A stretch of DNA of 64,000 nucleotides. Source: Paenibacillus macerans. Its GTDB lineage: Bacteria > Bacillota > Bacilli > Paenibacillales > Paenibacillaceae. Below are positions 17,449 through 26,093 of the stretch, piece after piece. Location of the stretch: positions 80,542 to 144,541 of the forward strand of contig NZ_JAMBOE010000014.1 in NCBI RefSeq assembly GCF_023715465.1. Reading direction: 5' to 3'. The notes below the pieces were generated by a model. That model searched no databases. It saw nothing but the letters and a program-made list of their open reading frames with translations, and was not told where the DNA came from. A program made the position numbers and the translations under genes. How positions within the stretch are numbered: position 1 is the first letter of the stretch; the number at the start of each line of letters is the position of its first letter.

Positions 17449-18815
17449 GAGCGGGGTCCCTTACCCGGCAGCTTGCGGAACGAATTGTTGGCTCCGATCC
17501 GCTGAAGGATACGCGGGCCTTGGAGGCCGCACGCGCCGGGGTGCTGGACTGGCTGGCATCAACGCTGGCGGCAAGGGTCGATACGGGAGCGGACAGCATC
17601 GCTGCGGCGCTTGGGACCGGTGCGGGCTGGGCAGGCAACGGCCGCTCGTCCGTGCCGGGAAGGCCGGAACGGCTTCCGGCGCTTGATGCCGCGCTGGTCA
17701 ACGGCTACTTAAGCCATGCGCTCGATTACGACGACGTCCACGAAAGCGTCCGGGGCCACCCGAGCGCCGTGATTTTGTCCGCGCTGCTGGCGGAAGCGGA
17801 GGAGCGGAGGGCGACCGGCGCCGATTTCCTGGCAGCGTATATCGTCGGGGTTGAGACGATGTGCAGGCTCGGGCTGGCGCTTGGTCCCAAGCCCTACGCG
17901 GCCGGCTGGCATAGCACCGCCGTTCTCGGCGTGGTGGGGGCCGCCGCCGCGTGCGCCCGGCTGATTGGCCTCGACGCCAGCACGATCGCCCGAGCACTCG
18001 GATTAGCGGCCACGCAAGCCGGCGGGCTAAGAGTGCATTTCGGCACGCAGGTGAAGCCTCTGCACGCGGGGTTGGCCGCCCGCTCGGGTTTGCTGGCAAC
18101 GCGGCTCGCGGAAGCGGGGATCGCCGGAGCGGAGGAGCCGCTGGAGGGGCCGCTTGGTTTTTTTGCGGCCCTCGGCGGGGGCGAAGCGAAACCGGAGAAG
18201 ACGCTGGAAGGCTGGGGCGAGCCGTGGCAAATCGCCGAACCCGGCCTATGGTTCAAACGGTATCCGTGCTGCTCGGCGTCCCATCATGCCGCGGATGCCG
18301 CACTGGCGATTCGTGCCGCTCGTGGGGCGGCGGACATCTCGGCGATCGACCGCGTGACCGCCACTTTTCCGCCCGGGGGGGACGCCGCTCTCATCGTCCG
18401 CGAACCGAAAACGGGCGTGGAAGGGCGCTTCAGCGTCGAATATGTGATTGCGGCGGCGCTGGCCGACGGAGAACTTGGCATCGGCACGTTTGCCGATGAA
18501 ACGATCCGCCCTGATTTGCTGGCGCTTGCGGCGAAGGTGCAGCGATGTTACGACGCCGATATCGTTCCCGCGCCAAACGCGATGCCAAAAGGGCGGTTTA
18601 CGATTGTCAGCGTCGCGTACGCCGATGGATCGACGTATACAGAGCGGGTGGATTGCCCGCGCGGAGCGCCCGGCCGTCCGCTGACTCCGGAGGAAAGAAT
18701 GGACAAGTACGCTGACGCTGCCCGTGGCCTTTCCGCCGTTTGGCAGGAGCTGCCCGGCAAGGTCGGGCGACTGGAGCAGCTAACTGATATGCACACACTG
18801 ATTCCTGATATTTAA
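17445..18815 (+). CDS. yxeQ: MmgE/PrpD family protein (YxeQ-like)
   Basis: 456 residues, the usual length of the family. Characteristic segments include NGYLSHALDYDDVHESVRGHPS and the C-terminal lid region. MmgE/PrpD proteins include 2-methylcitrate and aconitate-type dehydratases and isomerases. YxeQ is the family member in the B. subtilis 2-succinocysteine operon, where its step is not firmly defined. The start overlaps the M20 gene. GC content is high, like the wal genes, so this operon does not look recently acquired by composition. Confidence 0.85.
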   Translation: MRAGSLTRQLAERIVGSDPLKDTRALEAARAGVLDWLASTLAARVDTGADSIAAALGTGAGWAGNGRSSVPGRPERLPALDAALVNGYLSHALDYDDVHESVRGHPSAVILSALLAEAEERRATGADFLAAYIVGVETMCRLGLALGPKPYAAGWHSTAVLGVVGAAAACARLIGLDASTIARALGLAATQAGGLRVHFGTQVKPLHAGLAARSGLLATRLAEAGIAGAEEPLEGPLGFFAALGGGEAKPEKTLEGWGEPWQIAEPGLWFKRYPCCSASHHAADAALAIRAARGAADISAIDRVTATFPPGGDAALIVREPKTGVEGRFSVEYVIAAALADGELGIGTFADETIRPDLLALAAKVQRCYDADIVPAPNAMPKGRFTIVSVAYADGSTYTERVDCPRGAPGRPLTPEERMDKYADAARGLSAVWQELPGKVGRLEQLTDMHTLIPDI

Positions 18816-18906
18816 GAGGTAGTTCAAAAGCCGACTTTTTGAACACGCATTTTTGAACACTTTTGAACACGTACTTATGAGCACGCACACTTAGGAGGTA
18901 CACACC

Positions 18907-20283
18907 ATGCCGTCACATGTTATCGATATGATTATGCTGCAAAACAATTTTGGAACCGCGGAAATGCGCCAGGTCTGGTCGGACGAGAACCGGCTGCAGA
19001 AGCACCTCGACGTGGAAGCGGCTCTGGCGCTTGCGGAAGCGGAACTTGCGCTCATCCCGGCCGAATCGGCGGCTGTCATTGCCGACAAGGCCAAGGTAGA
19101 GCTTATGAATATAGAGGAAATCGCCCAGGAAGTGCTGAAGGTTAAGCATTCGCTGATGCCGACGCTGAAGGCGTTGCAGAATCTGTGCGGCCCTGAGCAC
19201 GGGGAATGGATTCACTATGGCGCGACCACGCAGGACATTGTCGACACCGGGATGATGCTGCAGCTTAAGGAAGCCCACCGGATTATCGTGCGCGATCTGC
19301 GCGCGGTCGCCCGCGAACTGGCGCGGCTGGCACGCAAGCATCGGGAAACGCCGATGGCGGGGCGTTCCCACGGCATGCAGGGCCTGCCGACCACGTTCGG
19401 CTTCAAAATCGCCGTTCTGCTTGACGAGACGATCCGCCATCTGGATCGGCTTCGCGAAGCGGAAGCCCGGGTATTCACCGGCGTGATGGGTGGCGGTGTT
19501 GGCACTTACGCCTCCTTCGGCCCGCACGGGCCGGAGGTGGAGCGGCTGACGATGGAACGGCTTGGCCTGCAAGCGCCGAATATTAGCTGGCACTCGTCCC
19601 GGGACCGTTCGGCGGAATACGCCGGCCTGCTCGGCATGATCAGCGGCACGCTCGGCAAAATGGGCAACGAATTTTACAATTTGATGCGCACCGAGATAGA
19701 CGAGGTGGAAGAACCGTTTACATCGGGCAAAATCGGTTCCTCGACGATGCCGCATAAACGGAACCCGGCGGCGCTGGAAGGGATCGCAAGCCTCACCAAG
19801 CCGATCCGTTACAATGCCGCGCTTGTGCAGGAGTCGATGATCGTCGAGCACGAGCGGGACGCGATGTCCTGGCGCGGGGAATGGATCGCGCTGCCGGAAA
19901 GCTGCATTTATTTGGCGGCCCAACTCGCGTCCACGAAAGCGGTTCTGGCCGGACTGGTCGTCAAGCCCGACCATATGCTGCGGAATTTGAACAAACTCGG
20001 AGGATTGCTGCTTTCTGAGCGCGTTATGTTTGCGCTGGCGAAGCCGATGGGCAAGCAGACCGCGCATGAGGTCGTTTACGAGTTGTGTATGAAAAGCGTG
20101 GAGGAGGACATTCCTTTCCGCGATATCTTGATGGCTGACACTCGCATCCGGCAAGCGGTCGCCGTGGAAGAGCTGGAGCGGTTGATGGACCCGTCCACGT
20201 ATTTGGGTTCGGCTCCGCAAACGGTAGACCGGGTGCTGGCCGCCGCCGAGGCGAGCGGGTGGCTGCGGGAAGAACAAGCGTAA
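18907..20283 (+). CDS. Fumarase/aspartase superfamily lyase (candidate 2-succino lyase; PurB-like)
   Basis: 458 residues; AGGAGG lies 10-15 bases before ATG 18907. The superfamily signature SSTMPHKRNPAALEG is present, with HYGATTQDIVDTG and AGRSHGMQGLPTTFG carrying the other active-site residues, as in adenylosuccinate lyase and 3-carboxymuconate cycloisomerase. A plain PurB role is unlikely in this operon, which has no purine genes. In the yxe-type context a lyase that splits an S-succinyl compound to fumarate and the thiol would replace the YxeK monooxygenase, as described for an Enterococcus succino lyase. Substrate is inferred only from context. Three TTTGAACAC-like repeats lie in the 90 bp before it. 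Confidence 0.8.
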   Translation: MPSHVIDMIMLQNNFGTAEMRQVWSDENRLQKHLDVEAALALAEAELALIPAESAAVIADKAKVELMNIEEIAQEVLKVKHSLMPTLKALQNLCGPEHGEWIHYGATTQDIVDTGMMLQLKEAHRIIVRDLRAVARELARLARKHRETPMAGRSHGMQGLPTTFGFKIAVLLDETIRHLDRLREAEARVFTGVMGGGVGTYASFGPHGPEVERLTMERLGLQAPNISWHSSRDRSAEYAGLLGMISGTLGKMGNEFYNLMRTEIDEVEEPFTSGKIGSSTMPHKRNPAALEGIASLTKPIRYNAALVQESMIVEHERDAMSWRGEWIALPESCIYLAAQLASTKAVLAGLVVKPDHMLRNLNKLGGLLLSERVMFALAKPMGKQTAHEVVYELCMKSVEEDIPFRDILMADTRIRQAVAVEELERLMDPSTYLGSAPQTVDRVLAAAEASGWLREEQA

Positions 20284-20401
20284 GTACGGGGACAGCGGCA
20301 CAGATCAACTACATTAACGTTCCCCGATAGAACCCGCCCGTGAGGCACCTGAGACCGGGCGGCGTTCATCGGCATTGAACGGCAGGAGGACGGAGAACGA
20401 C

Positions 20402-20923
20402 ATGGCTAATTTTCGTATGGCAACCTTGAACGACGCGCCTGCTTTGCTCGATTTATCGCTGCGCGCCTATGAACCGATCCGCCAGCTCGGCATTAACTTT
20501 GCCGCCGCCACGGCGGACCTCGCCCTTGTGGAAAAAAATATTCGGGAAAACCTCTGTTTCATGATGGAGGAGGACGGAAAAATCGTGTCCACGATCTCGG
20601 CCAGAATGCCGTGGGGCCCGTCCCCGGGACCGTTCGGGGTGCCTCACCTGTGGTGGTTTGCCAGCGACCCGGATGCAGGGCGGAAAGGGATCGGCCGGGA
20701 GATGATATCCTGGTGCGAGGAAACGATCGTTCGCGATACCTTGAAATCTCCGGCCGTTTCGCTGGGTACGGCGGACAAGCATCCTTGGCTGATCGACATG
20801 TACAAGCGGCGCGGGTACGAAATTGAAGGCTCCAAGGATCTGGGCAAAGGCCATATTACGATTTACATGAAAAAAATCCTCATTCCGGGTATGCTAAAGC
20901 AAGACGGCGAAAAACGACATTAA
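20402..20923 (+). CDS. yxeL: GNAT-family N-acetyltransferase (YxeL/SnaA-like)
   Basis: 173 residues from ATG 20402. GNAT acetyl-CoA site DAGRKGIGREMISWCEE, and the LGTADKHPWLIDMYKRRGYE tail that I associate with the YxeL/SnaA acetyltransferases which acetylate 2-succinocysteine before cleavage. It follows the lyase gene by about 120 bp and precedes the transporter genes. Together with the M20 deacylase it forms an acetylate-cleave-deacetylate set. Confidence 0.82.
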   Translation: MANFRMATLNDAPALLDLSLRAYEPIRQLGINFAAATADLALVEKNIRENLCFMMEEDGKIVSTISARMPWGPSPGPFGVPHLWWFASDPDAGRKGIGREMISWCEETIVRDTLKSPAVSLGTADKHPWLIDMYKRRGYEIEGSKDLGKGHITIYMKKILIPGMLKQDGEKRH

Positions 20924-20924
20924 G

Positions 20925-20953
20925 TTGACTAGTCTGATAGGAATATATATAAT
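20925..20953 (+). promoter_or_regulatory. Sigma-A-type promoter of the ABC transporter genes
   Basis: TTGACT at 20925-20930 and TATAAT at 20948-20953 with a 17-base spacer, about 70 bases before the binding-protein gene. AT-rich sequence after the -10 box (AATTGTCGAATTTGTCGATA) contains a short repeated TTGTCGA and may be an operator. In B. subtilis the yxe operon is under CymR; I cannot confirm a CymR site by eye. Confidence 0.7.
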
Positions 20954-21023
20954 GTAACTCATTAAATTGTCGAATTTGTCGATATAAGCGAATAACATCA
21001 TGAATGAGGGGGAAAACACAAAA

Positions 21024-21818
21024 ATGAAGAAAAGATATCTATTTACCTTAATCTCTATACTTTTGATCGGCCTGCTCGCTACCGCTTGCTCCGGTTCAAA
21101 TTCCGGGGCGACAGACGGGAAGAAGGTGCTCCGCGTCGGGGCGACAGGACAATCTTTTCCCAACAGCTATAAAGATGGGGACAAGCTGGTTGGCTTCGAT
21201 GTGGAAGTCATTGAAAAAGTTGCCGCCAATCTCGGTTACACCGTCGAGTGGACCAATTCGGATTTCAGCGGTTTGTTGGGGCAATTGGAGACGGACAAAA
21301 TCGACACCATCGCCAACGCCGTTGCGGTAACGGACGAGCGGAGGGCCAAATACGATTTCACGGCGCCGTATTCCTATGCCGGGGTTACGATTGTTACGCA
21401 TAAGGACAACGCGAATATCAACACGCTGGACGACCTGAAAGGCAAAACTGTAGCCGGTGTATTCGGTTCGCAAAACGTGAAAAACCTGGAGAAGTTCGAT
21501 ACGAAAGGCGAGATCAAGGTCCGGACGTACGAAACTCGCGACGGCGCGCAAAACGATGTGCTGAACAAGCGTGTGGATGGTTACGTGAATTCTAAGTCGT
21601 CCCTGCTGGCGGAAATCAAAAAGCAGGACTTGCCGTTGAAGTTTGTCGGTGAACCGTTCCATTACGAGGATGTCGCATTCCCGTTTGTCAAGAATGAAAA
21701 AAATGCCGCTTTGATCGAGCAAATCAACGCCGAGATTCAAAAATTGAGAGACGACGGGACGCTAAAACAGATTTCTGATAAATACTTCGGAGAAGATATT
21801 ACGGTAAAACCGGAGTAA
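21024..21818 (+). CDS. yxeM: Amino-acid ABC transporter substrate-binding lipoprotein (YxeM-like)
   Basis: 264 residues from ATG 21024, with GAGGGGG upstream. Lipoprotein signal with the lipobox LATAC, Cys22. SBP family 3 fold: LRVGATGQSFPNSYKDGD, GFDVEVIEKVA, DDLKGKTVAGVFGSQNV. It should capture a cystine-, cysteine- or succinocysteine-like amino acid outside the membrane and hand it to the permease encoded next. Assignment to YxeM rests on operon context. Confidence 0.88.
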   Translation: MKKRYLFTLISILLIGLLATACSGSNSGATDGKKVLRVGATGQSFPNSYKDGDKLVGFDVEVIEKVAANLGYTVEWTNSDFSGLLGQLETDKIDTIANAVAVTDERRAKYDFTAPYSYAGVTIVTHKDNANINTLDDLKGKTVAGVFGSQNVKNLEKFDTKGEIKVRTYETRDGAQNDVLNKRVDGYVNSKSSLLAEIKKQDLPLKFVGEPFHYEDVAFPFVKNEKNAALIEQINAEIQKLRDDGTLKQISDKYFGEDITVKPE

Positions 21819-21851
21819 TGGCTCAGGTGAATGGAGAGCAGGCGATTCGAT

Positions 21852-22523
21852 ATGAATTTTGATCCTTCTTATATTCTAGTGGCGATGGCCAATGCGATGA
21901 AATACATTCCGATTGCCTTGTTTATGGCCGTCCTGGCCATGGTCATCGCCGTGGTGGTTGGGCTTGTGCTGGCATTCCTGCGGAACAGCTCCAACCGGGG
22001 GCTGCGGGGGCTGGCCAGCGTATATATTTCGTTTTTCCGCTCCATCCCGATGCTGGTGCAGTTGTTCTTGATCTATTATGGATTGCCGCAGTTGTTTCCC
22101 TTTTTTACAAAAATGGATGCGGTCACCGCGGCGATTATCGGACTCGGGATCAAGCAGGCCGCTTTCCTTGCGGAAATCTTTCGCGCTGCGCTTCTGTCGG
22201 TGGACAAGGGGCAGATGGAGGCTTGTTTAACCGGAGGAATGACGAAAGCGCAGGCGTACTGGCGTATCATCTTGCCTCAGGCGGCGCGCAATGCCCTTCC
22301 GGGTACGGGCAACGTTTTCATCTCGCTGCTCAAAGAAACCTCGCTCGCCTTCACTTTGGGCGTCGTGGAAATCTTCGCGGAAGCAAAAATGCAAGCGGCG
22401 GAATCGTTCCGGTTCTTTGAGGCTTACTTGGCCGTGGCCTTGATTTATTGGGCGATGATTATCGTGTACACTTATTTGCAACAATTGCTGGAAAAATACT
22501 TGGAGCGTCCATACCGGACGTAA
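21852..22523 (+). CDS. yxeN: Amino-acid ABC transporter permease (YxeN-like)
   Basis: 223 residues from ATG 21852. Several membrane segments and the HisMQ-type EAA loop (DKGQMEACLTGGMTKAQAYWRIILPQAARNALPG). It follows the binding protein by about 33 bp and precedes the ATPase gene by 14 bp. It probably works as a homodimer in a family 3 polar amino acid importer. Confidence 0.9.
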   Translation: MNFDPSYILVAMANAMKYIPIALFMAVLAMVIAVVVGLVLAFLRNSSNRGLRGLASVYISFFRSIPMLVQLFLIYYGLPQLFPFFTKMDAVTAAIIGLGIKQAAFLAEIFRAALLSVDKGQMEACLTGGMTKAQAYWRIILPQAARNALPGTGNVFISLLKETSLAFTLGVVEIFAEAKMQAAESFRFFEAYLAVALIYWAMIIVYTYLQQLLEKYLERPYRT

Positions 22524-22537
22524 AGGTTGAATGGTAT

Positions 22538-23275
22538 ATGATTAGAGTCACGAATTTAACCAAAAGCTTTAAAAGCCTGGAGGTCTTGAGGGGCATCGAT
22601 CTGGAACTCAAGGACGGGGAAGTACTCTCGATTATCGGCCCTTCCGGGTCGGGGAAATCGACGCTGATCCGTTGTTTGAACTTTCTGGAGAATCCGGACA
22701 CCGGGATCATTGAAATCGGGAACGCCAAGTTGGACGCGGAAAACTGCACGCGTAAGGAAATTCAGCAGTTGCGTTCGCAAACCGCCATGGTTTTCCAAAA
22801 TTATAATTTGTACAAAAATAAAACGGCATTGCAAAACGTGACGGAATCTTTGATTGTCGTGAAGAAAATGCCGAAAAAGGATGCGGACGAGCTTGGCATG
22901 CAGCTGCTGAAGCAGGTCGGGCTGGCCGAGAAAAAGGACAACTACCCCGCGACGCTGTCGGGGGGTCAGCAGCAACGCGTTAGTATTGCTCGTGCGCTGG
23001 CCATGCGCCCGCACGCCATTTTGTTCGACGAACCGACCTCATCGCTCGATCCGGAGTTGGTAGCCGAAGTGCTGCAGGTTATCAAATCGATCGCGGAGAT
23101 GGACACGACCATGATCATCGTGACGCACGAAATGGCATTTGCCCGCGAGGTATCGGACCATATCGTGTTTGTCGAAGGTGGCCACATCGTCGAGCAAGGC
23201 CCGCCTGATCAATTTTTCAACCATCCGCAGAAAGATCGGACGAAGCAGTTTCTTAAAAATTTTCAAAATGGATAA
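22538..23275 (+). CDS. yxeO: Amino-acid ABC transporter ATP-binding protein (YxeO-like)
   Basis: 245 residues from ATG 22538; longer in-frame starts lie inside the permease gene and are rejected because family members begin at about MIRVTNLTKSF. Walker A GPSGSGKST, Q loop MVFQNYNLYKNKT, signature LSGGQQQRVSIARA, Walker B AILFDEPTSSLDPE and the switch histidine VTHEMAFA are all present. It powers the importer of the preceding genes. A terminator follows. Confidence 0.93.
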   Translation: MIRVTNLTKSFKSLEVLRGIDLELKDGEVLSIIGPSGSGKSTLIRCLNFLENPDTGIIEIGNAKLDAENCTRKEIQQLRSQTAMVFQNYNLYKNKTALQNVTESLIVVKKMPKKDADELGMQLLKQVGLAEKKDNYPATLSGGQQQRVSIARALAMRPHAILFDEPTSSLDPELVAEVLQVIKSIAEMDTTMIIVTHEMAFAREVSDHIVFVEGGHIVEQGPPDQFFNHPQKDRTKQFLKNFQNG

Positions 23276-23295
23276 AGCAGGTAGTTTTCACTGGA

Positions 23296-23327
23296 GACCG
23301 GATCCCGGAGGGGATTCGGTTTTTTTT
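23296..23327 (+). terminator. Rho-independent terminator of the seven-gene operon
   Basis: ACCGGATCCC pairs with GGGGATTCGGT around GGA, followed by eight T residues, 20 bases after the ATPase stop codon. Confidence 0.85.
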
Positions 23328-23409
23328 GACAGTATAGAATTTATAAAATTTGGGGCAAGGTAGAGGGCGACGAGCAGGGAGAGAGGAGAGGAGAAGAGGA
23401 ATCGGGAGG

Positions 23410-23596
23410 CTAAGGGACACCAGAGCCGCTATTTGAGGAAAAACGGAGGTTAGCAAAATGTTAACGGACACAGATGACCTTATTTACCTCAAATCGTCCT
23501 GGATGAACGGGTTTAGAACGAAATCAGGGTCGTGTGTGTCCGTTAGTCTGGGAAATATCCGGGAAATGGGTGGATAAGGTCGCTGGTGTCCGTTAG
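23410..23596. repeat. Four-unit palindromic intergenic repeat, family 1, copy D
   Basis: 187 bp, the closest relative of copy C. Direct units begin CTAAGGGACACCAGAGCCGC and TTAACGGACACAGATGACC; inverted units end GTGTGTGTCCGTTAG and GCTGGTGTCCGTTAG. Flanks on both sides also match copy C (GAATTTATAAAATTT before; CCAATCGCTCCAAAGTAGAA after), apart from an internal deletion of about 100 bp. Confidence 0.85.
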
Positions 23597-23819
23597 AGCA
23601 GCGTCCAAAGTTTAGGAAGAGCCTCCAATCGCTCCAAAGTAGAAGTCTGAGCCACTAAAGGACGCCGTCAGGCGGTGGATTGAATTTTTCCAAGCGCCGT
23701 CAGCGAAATACTTAAGAACGAAGCAAGTTATCGCCCATAATGTAACTCCAGCTGAGGTTTTGATGCCTTAATGAACTGGTATAATGAGATTTCTAAGAAA
23801 AAGGGGTGTAAATCCTAGG

Positions 23820-24317
23820 ATGAAACTATTCTCTGAACTCAATGGGTTCGTTGTTTATGAACCTGCCTTGCTACGTAAGTATCTCCACGACAATAACTTA
23901 CACGATAATGATGTATTAAAATATTTTACAAATACAGAACACGGAGAATTAATAACATTGGGTGGAATTGCAATCCCTGTTATAGGGGTTAACACCGGCT
24001 ATTATGATATAAATGTTACATTAGATAAGGCCTTATTGAGATTGACAGATGATGAGGTAAAAGTGAAGTCTTCTGGTTGGATCTATCATACGGAGACTGG
24101 GGTTGTTAATATCATTGCAGTAGGATATTTAAAAAACATCAATTCCATCGTACCGGACAAAACCTTAACAATCAAAATTAAAGAAGGATGGTATTCTGTT
24201 GATATCAGTTGCGGGGAAAAGGAGGGTATAGAAGATTATTTTCTTGAATTCTTATTCACTCCTGAAAATAGGAAACCAAAGTTTGCTGGTGATTTTGAAA
24301 CGGAATACTGCTTTTAA
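23820..24317 (+). CDS. Hypothetical protein
   Basis: 165 residues from ATG 23820, AAAAAGGGGT upstream. Soluble and rather acidic, with no signal peptide or membrane segment. The protein starts MKLFSELNGFVVYEPALLRK and ends FAGDFETEYCF. No family is recognised; size and composition resemble immunity-type proteins, but no toxin is adjacent. More AT-rich than the operon before it, which suggests a separate origin. The 237 bp after it hold nothing identifiable besides a G-run near 24450. Confidence 0.65.
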   Translation: MKLFSELNGFVVYEPALLRKYLHDNNLHDNDVLKYFTNTEHGELITLGGIAIPVIGVNTGYYDINVTLDKALLRLTDDEVKVKSSGWIYHTETGVVNIIAVGYLKNINSIVPDKTLTIKIKEGWYSVDISCGEKEGIEDYFLEFLFTPENRKPKFAGDFETEYCF

Positions 24318-24554
24318 ATACCTAAGTACTTAATTAGAAAAAATGAGAACAAAAAAGGTGTTAAAAAACTTTCAAGATAATCATGATCGTTATTTACAGT
24401 CTCTTAGAGAGGGTGCTTGGATCCTCTTGTGGCAGTTCTCATAAGGGGGGGGGAGCTAATTTAATATCAAGCTTTAGAAATAGGTTCTCCCCCTCCTCAC
24501 AAAATATGGCTCGAAGTTTCCATGTAAGATTGTGTGAGGAGTAGTATCTTTTAT

Positions 24555-25527
24555 TTAATTTGTCTTGTATAGCTTGCTTGTTTTCTTCAGCTTCGCCACC
24601 TGCTCTTCGGACAACCCCGTAACTTTGGCAACCAGCGATGTTTCCATTCCCTCGCGAAGCATATTGAGCGCTGTCTTTTCGATCCCTTGCTCGATCCCTT
24701 TCTCCAAACCTTTCTCGTACCCCAAACGACTCCATGCGGGCATCAGTTCCATAAAGGACTCACCTTCCTCCGGGTATTGTTCTTTCAACTCTTCCAGCAA
24801 CCGCTTGTCTTGCTCGGGATCGGCATTGAAATACTGATCCGCCACTGACATGATCAGGGACATTCGCGCATCATCCAGCTTTCCTTGTAGCCGTAAAATC
24901 ATCCGTAAATACGCCAGGCGTATTTCTCGCTCTTCTCCCTTAGTATAGCCCATTTTCGCCAGCAGTGCAGCAGCCACCGGATTGCCGGAATCGATAAATT
25001 GCCGCCAGGGTTGCTTCCGCAGTTCCACCTTCATAAACTCAAACTGCAAAATCGCCTGCTGCGGCGTGCTCATTACCAGCGTATTTTTCTCCTCCTTAGC
25101 CTCGTCCGCTGTAAAAACGGCGATGGGAATAATGAGTTTATACTCCTTCCGATGCCGTTCAAATAAACGGCTGAAGTAGATGAACATTCGCTCGTGGAAG
25201 TCGTTTTCCCGGTAGGACTGCGGTTCGATGTGGATCAATATGTACGCATCCAGCTCCAAGTATCTCGTCTCCAGCAGCAGATCCAGCGTCCGCCTTTCCT
25301 CACCAACGATATCCACAAGCAGCTCCTGCATCAAAAAACGGGTATGACGATGATCGAGCAGCTTGTCGAGCTCAGGAAAGAACAGTTCGATAAACCAAGG
25401 TTTGCAATAGCTTCTTGAACGCTTCGTCATGCGGAATGTACTGCCTGCCTTCCGTCCATTTCGCCTTCTCTTCTTTTACCGCTAGTTCATAAGCACTATG
25501 ATTAATCCCTTCCCCTTCCTCTCCCAT
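24555..25527 (-). pseudogene. Rpn-family recombination-promoting nuclease/putative transposase, frameshifted
   Basis: The N-terminal piece (start 25527, MGEEGEGINHS ... PHDEAFKKLLQT) and the main piece (from about CKPWFIELFFPELDKLL) lie in different frames; the break is near 25395-25405. Joined, they give a typical Rpn protein: the PD-(D/E)XK-like N-terminal region with YLELDAYILIHIEPQ, then a helical C-terminus with the repeated EKGLEKGIEQGIEK stretch. A single-base change or a sequencing error would explain it. Intact Rpn proteins are DNA endonucleases linked to RecA-independent recombination. Confidence 0.75.
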
Positions 25528-25548
25528 AATGTAGAAATTTCGCAACAA

Positions 25549-25600
25549 AAAAGCACACCGCCATAACGCCCCTAAGGCGCCAGCAAGTGTGCTTCACTTT
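25549..25600. terminator. Hairpin with flanking A and T tracts
   Basis: AAGCACAC and GTGTGCTT pair around a structured loop (GCCCCTAAGGCGC), with AAAAA before and CTTTTTC after. It sits upstream of the Rpn remnant, and could end transcription from either side. Confidence 0.5.
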
Positions 25601-25780
25601 TTCTTTCATTTTTATATGTAAACTATATCATCGATCGGCATGGAGAAGCAATGTTCTAGACAAGGGCGTTATACATGAACATGCCCCTCATTACAGAAAC
25701 ATTTAACCTGTCTACTGTTTGGGAGCATTGTTCTATTTCGCTAATTCTATTGGTATAACTTTTATCAAAGTTTCTACTTT

Positions 25781-25963
25781 TCACGGTTTTTTTCCATTGT
25801 AGCTTTCAATTACATTTGTTGGATCAGCGTTATACAAAAGTATAAGAAATAAGAATAGTGCCACTAATACTATTAATATTGAACTCCAAATAACTTTAGC
25901 TTTTCGACTAATTTTTATCAGCTCCCCTTTTAAATGTTTTGAGCTTCTACAGTAACGTTTCAT
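25781..25963 (-). CDS. Possible small single-pass membrane protein
   Basis: 60 residues; start ATG at 25963 with AAGGTGAT 6 bases upstream. Basic N-terminus (KRYCRSSKHLKGELIK), one membrane segment at about residues 25-45 (VIWSSILIVLVALFLFLILL) and a short outer tail. No family is recognised. A coding call rests only on the ribosome binding site and the sensible topology. The neighbouring sequence 25601-25780 holds nothing else identifiable. Confidence 0.4.
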   Translation of the reverse strand: MKRYCRSSKHLKGELIKISRKAKVIWSSILIVLVALFLFLILLYNADPTNVIESYNGKKP

Positions 25964-26093
25964 GCCTTATCACCTTATTTTATCATAGCCCAATCATGCA
26001 CATTTCTTCCTTATTGCTCCATAATGCAGATGGCCGTATTATAAAATTAGTGTATTTTATTGTTCCGGTTTATTTGGTGAAGGAGGGGCTTGC

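Noticed and set aside
18907..20283. Annotation as purB adenylosuccinate lyase of purine synthesis
   Set aside because: Superfamily motifs fit, but no purine genes are nearby and the yxe-like operon context argues for another substrate; kept as PurB-like.
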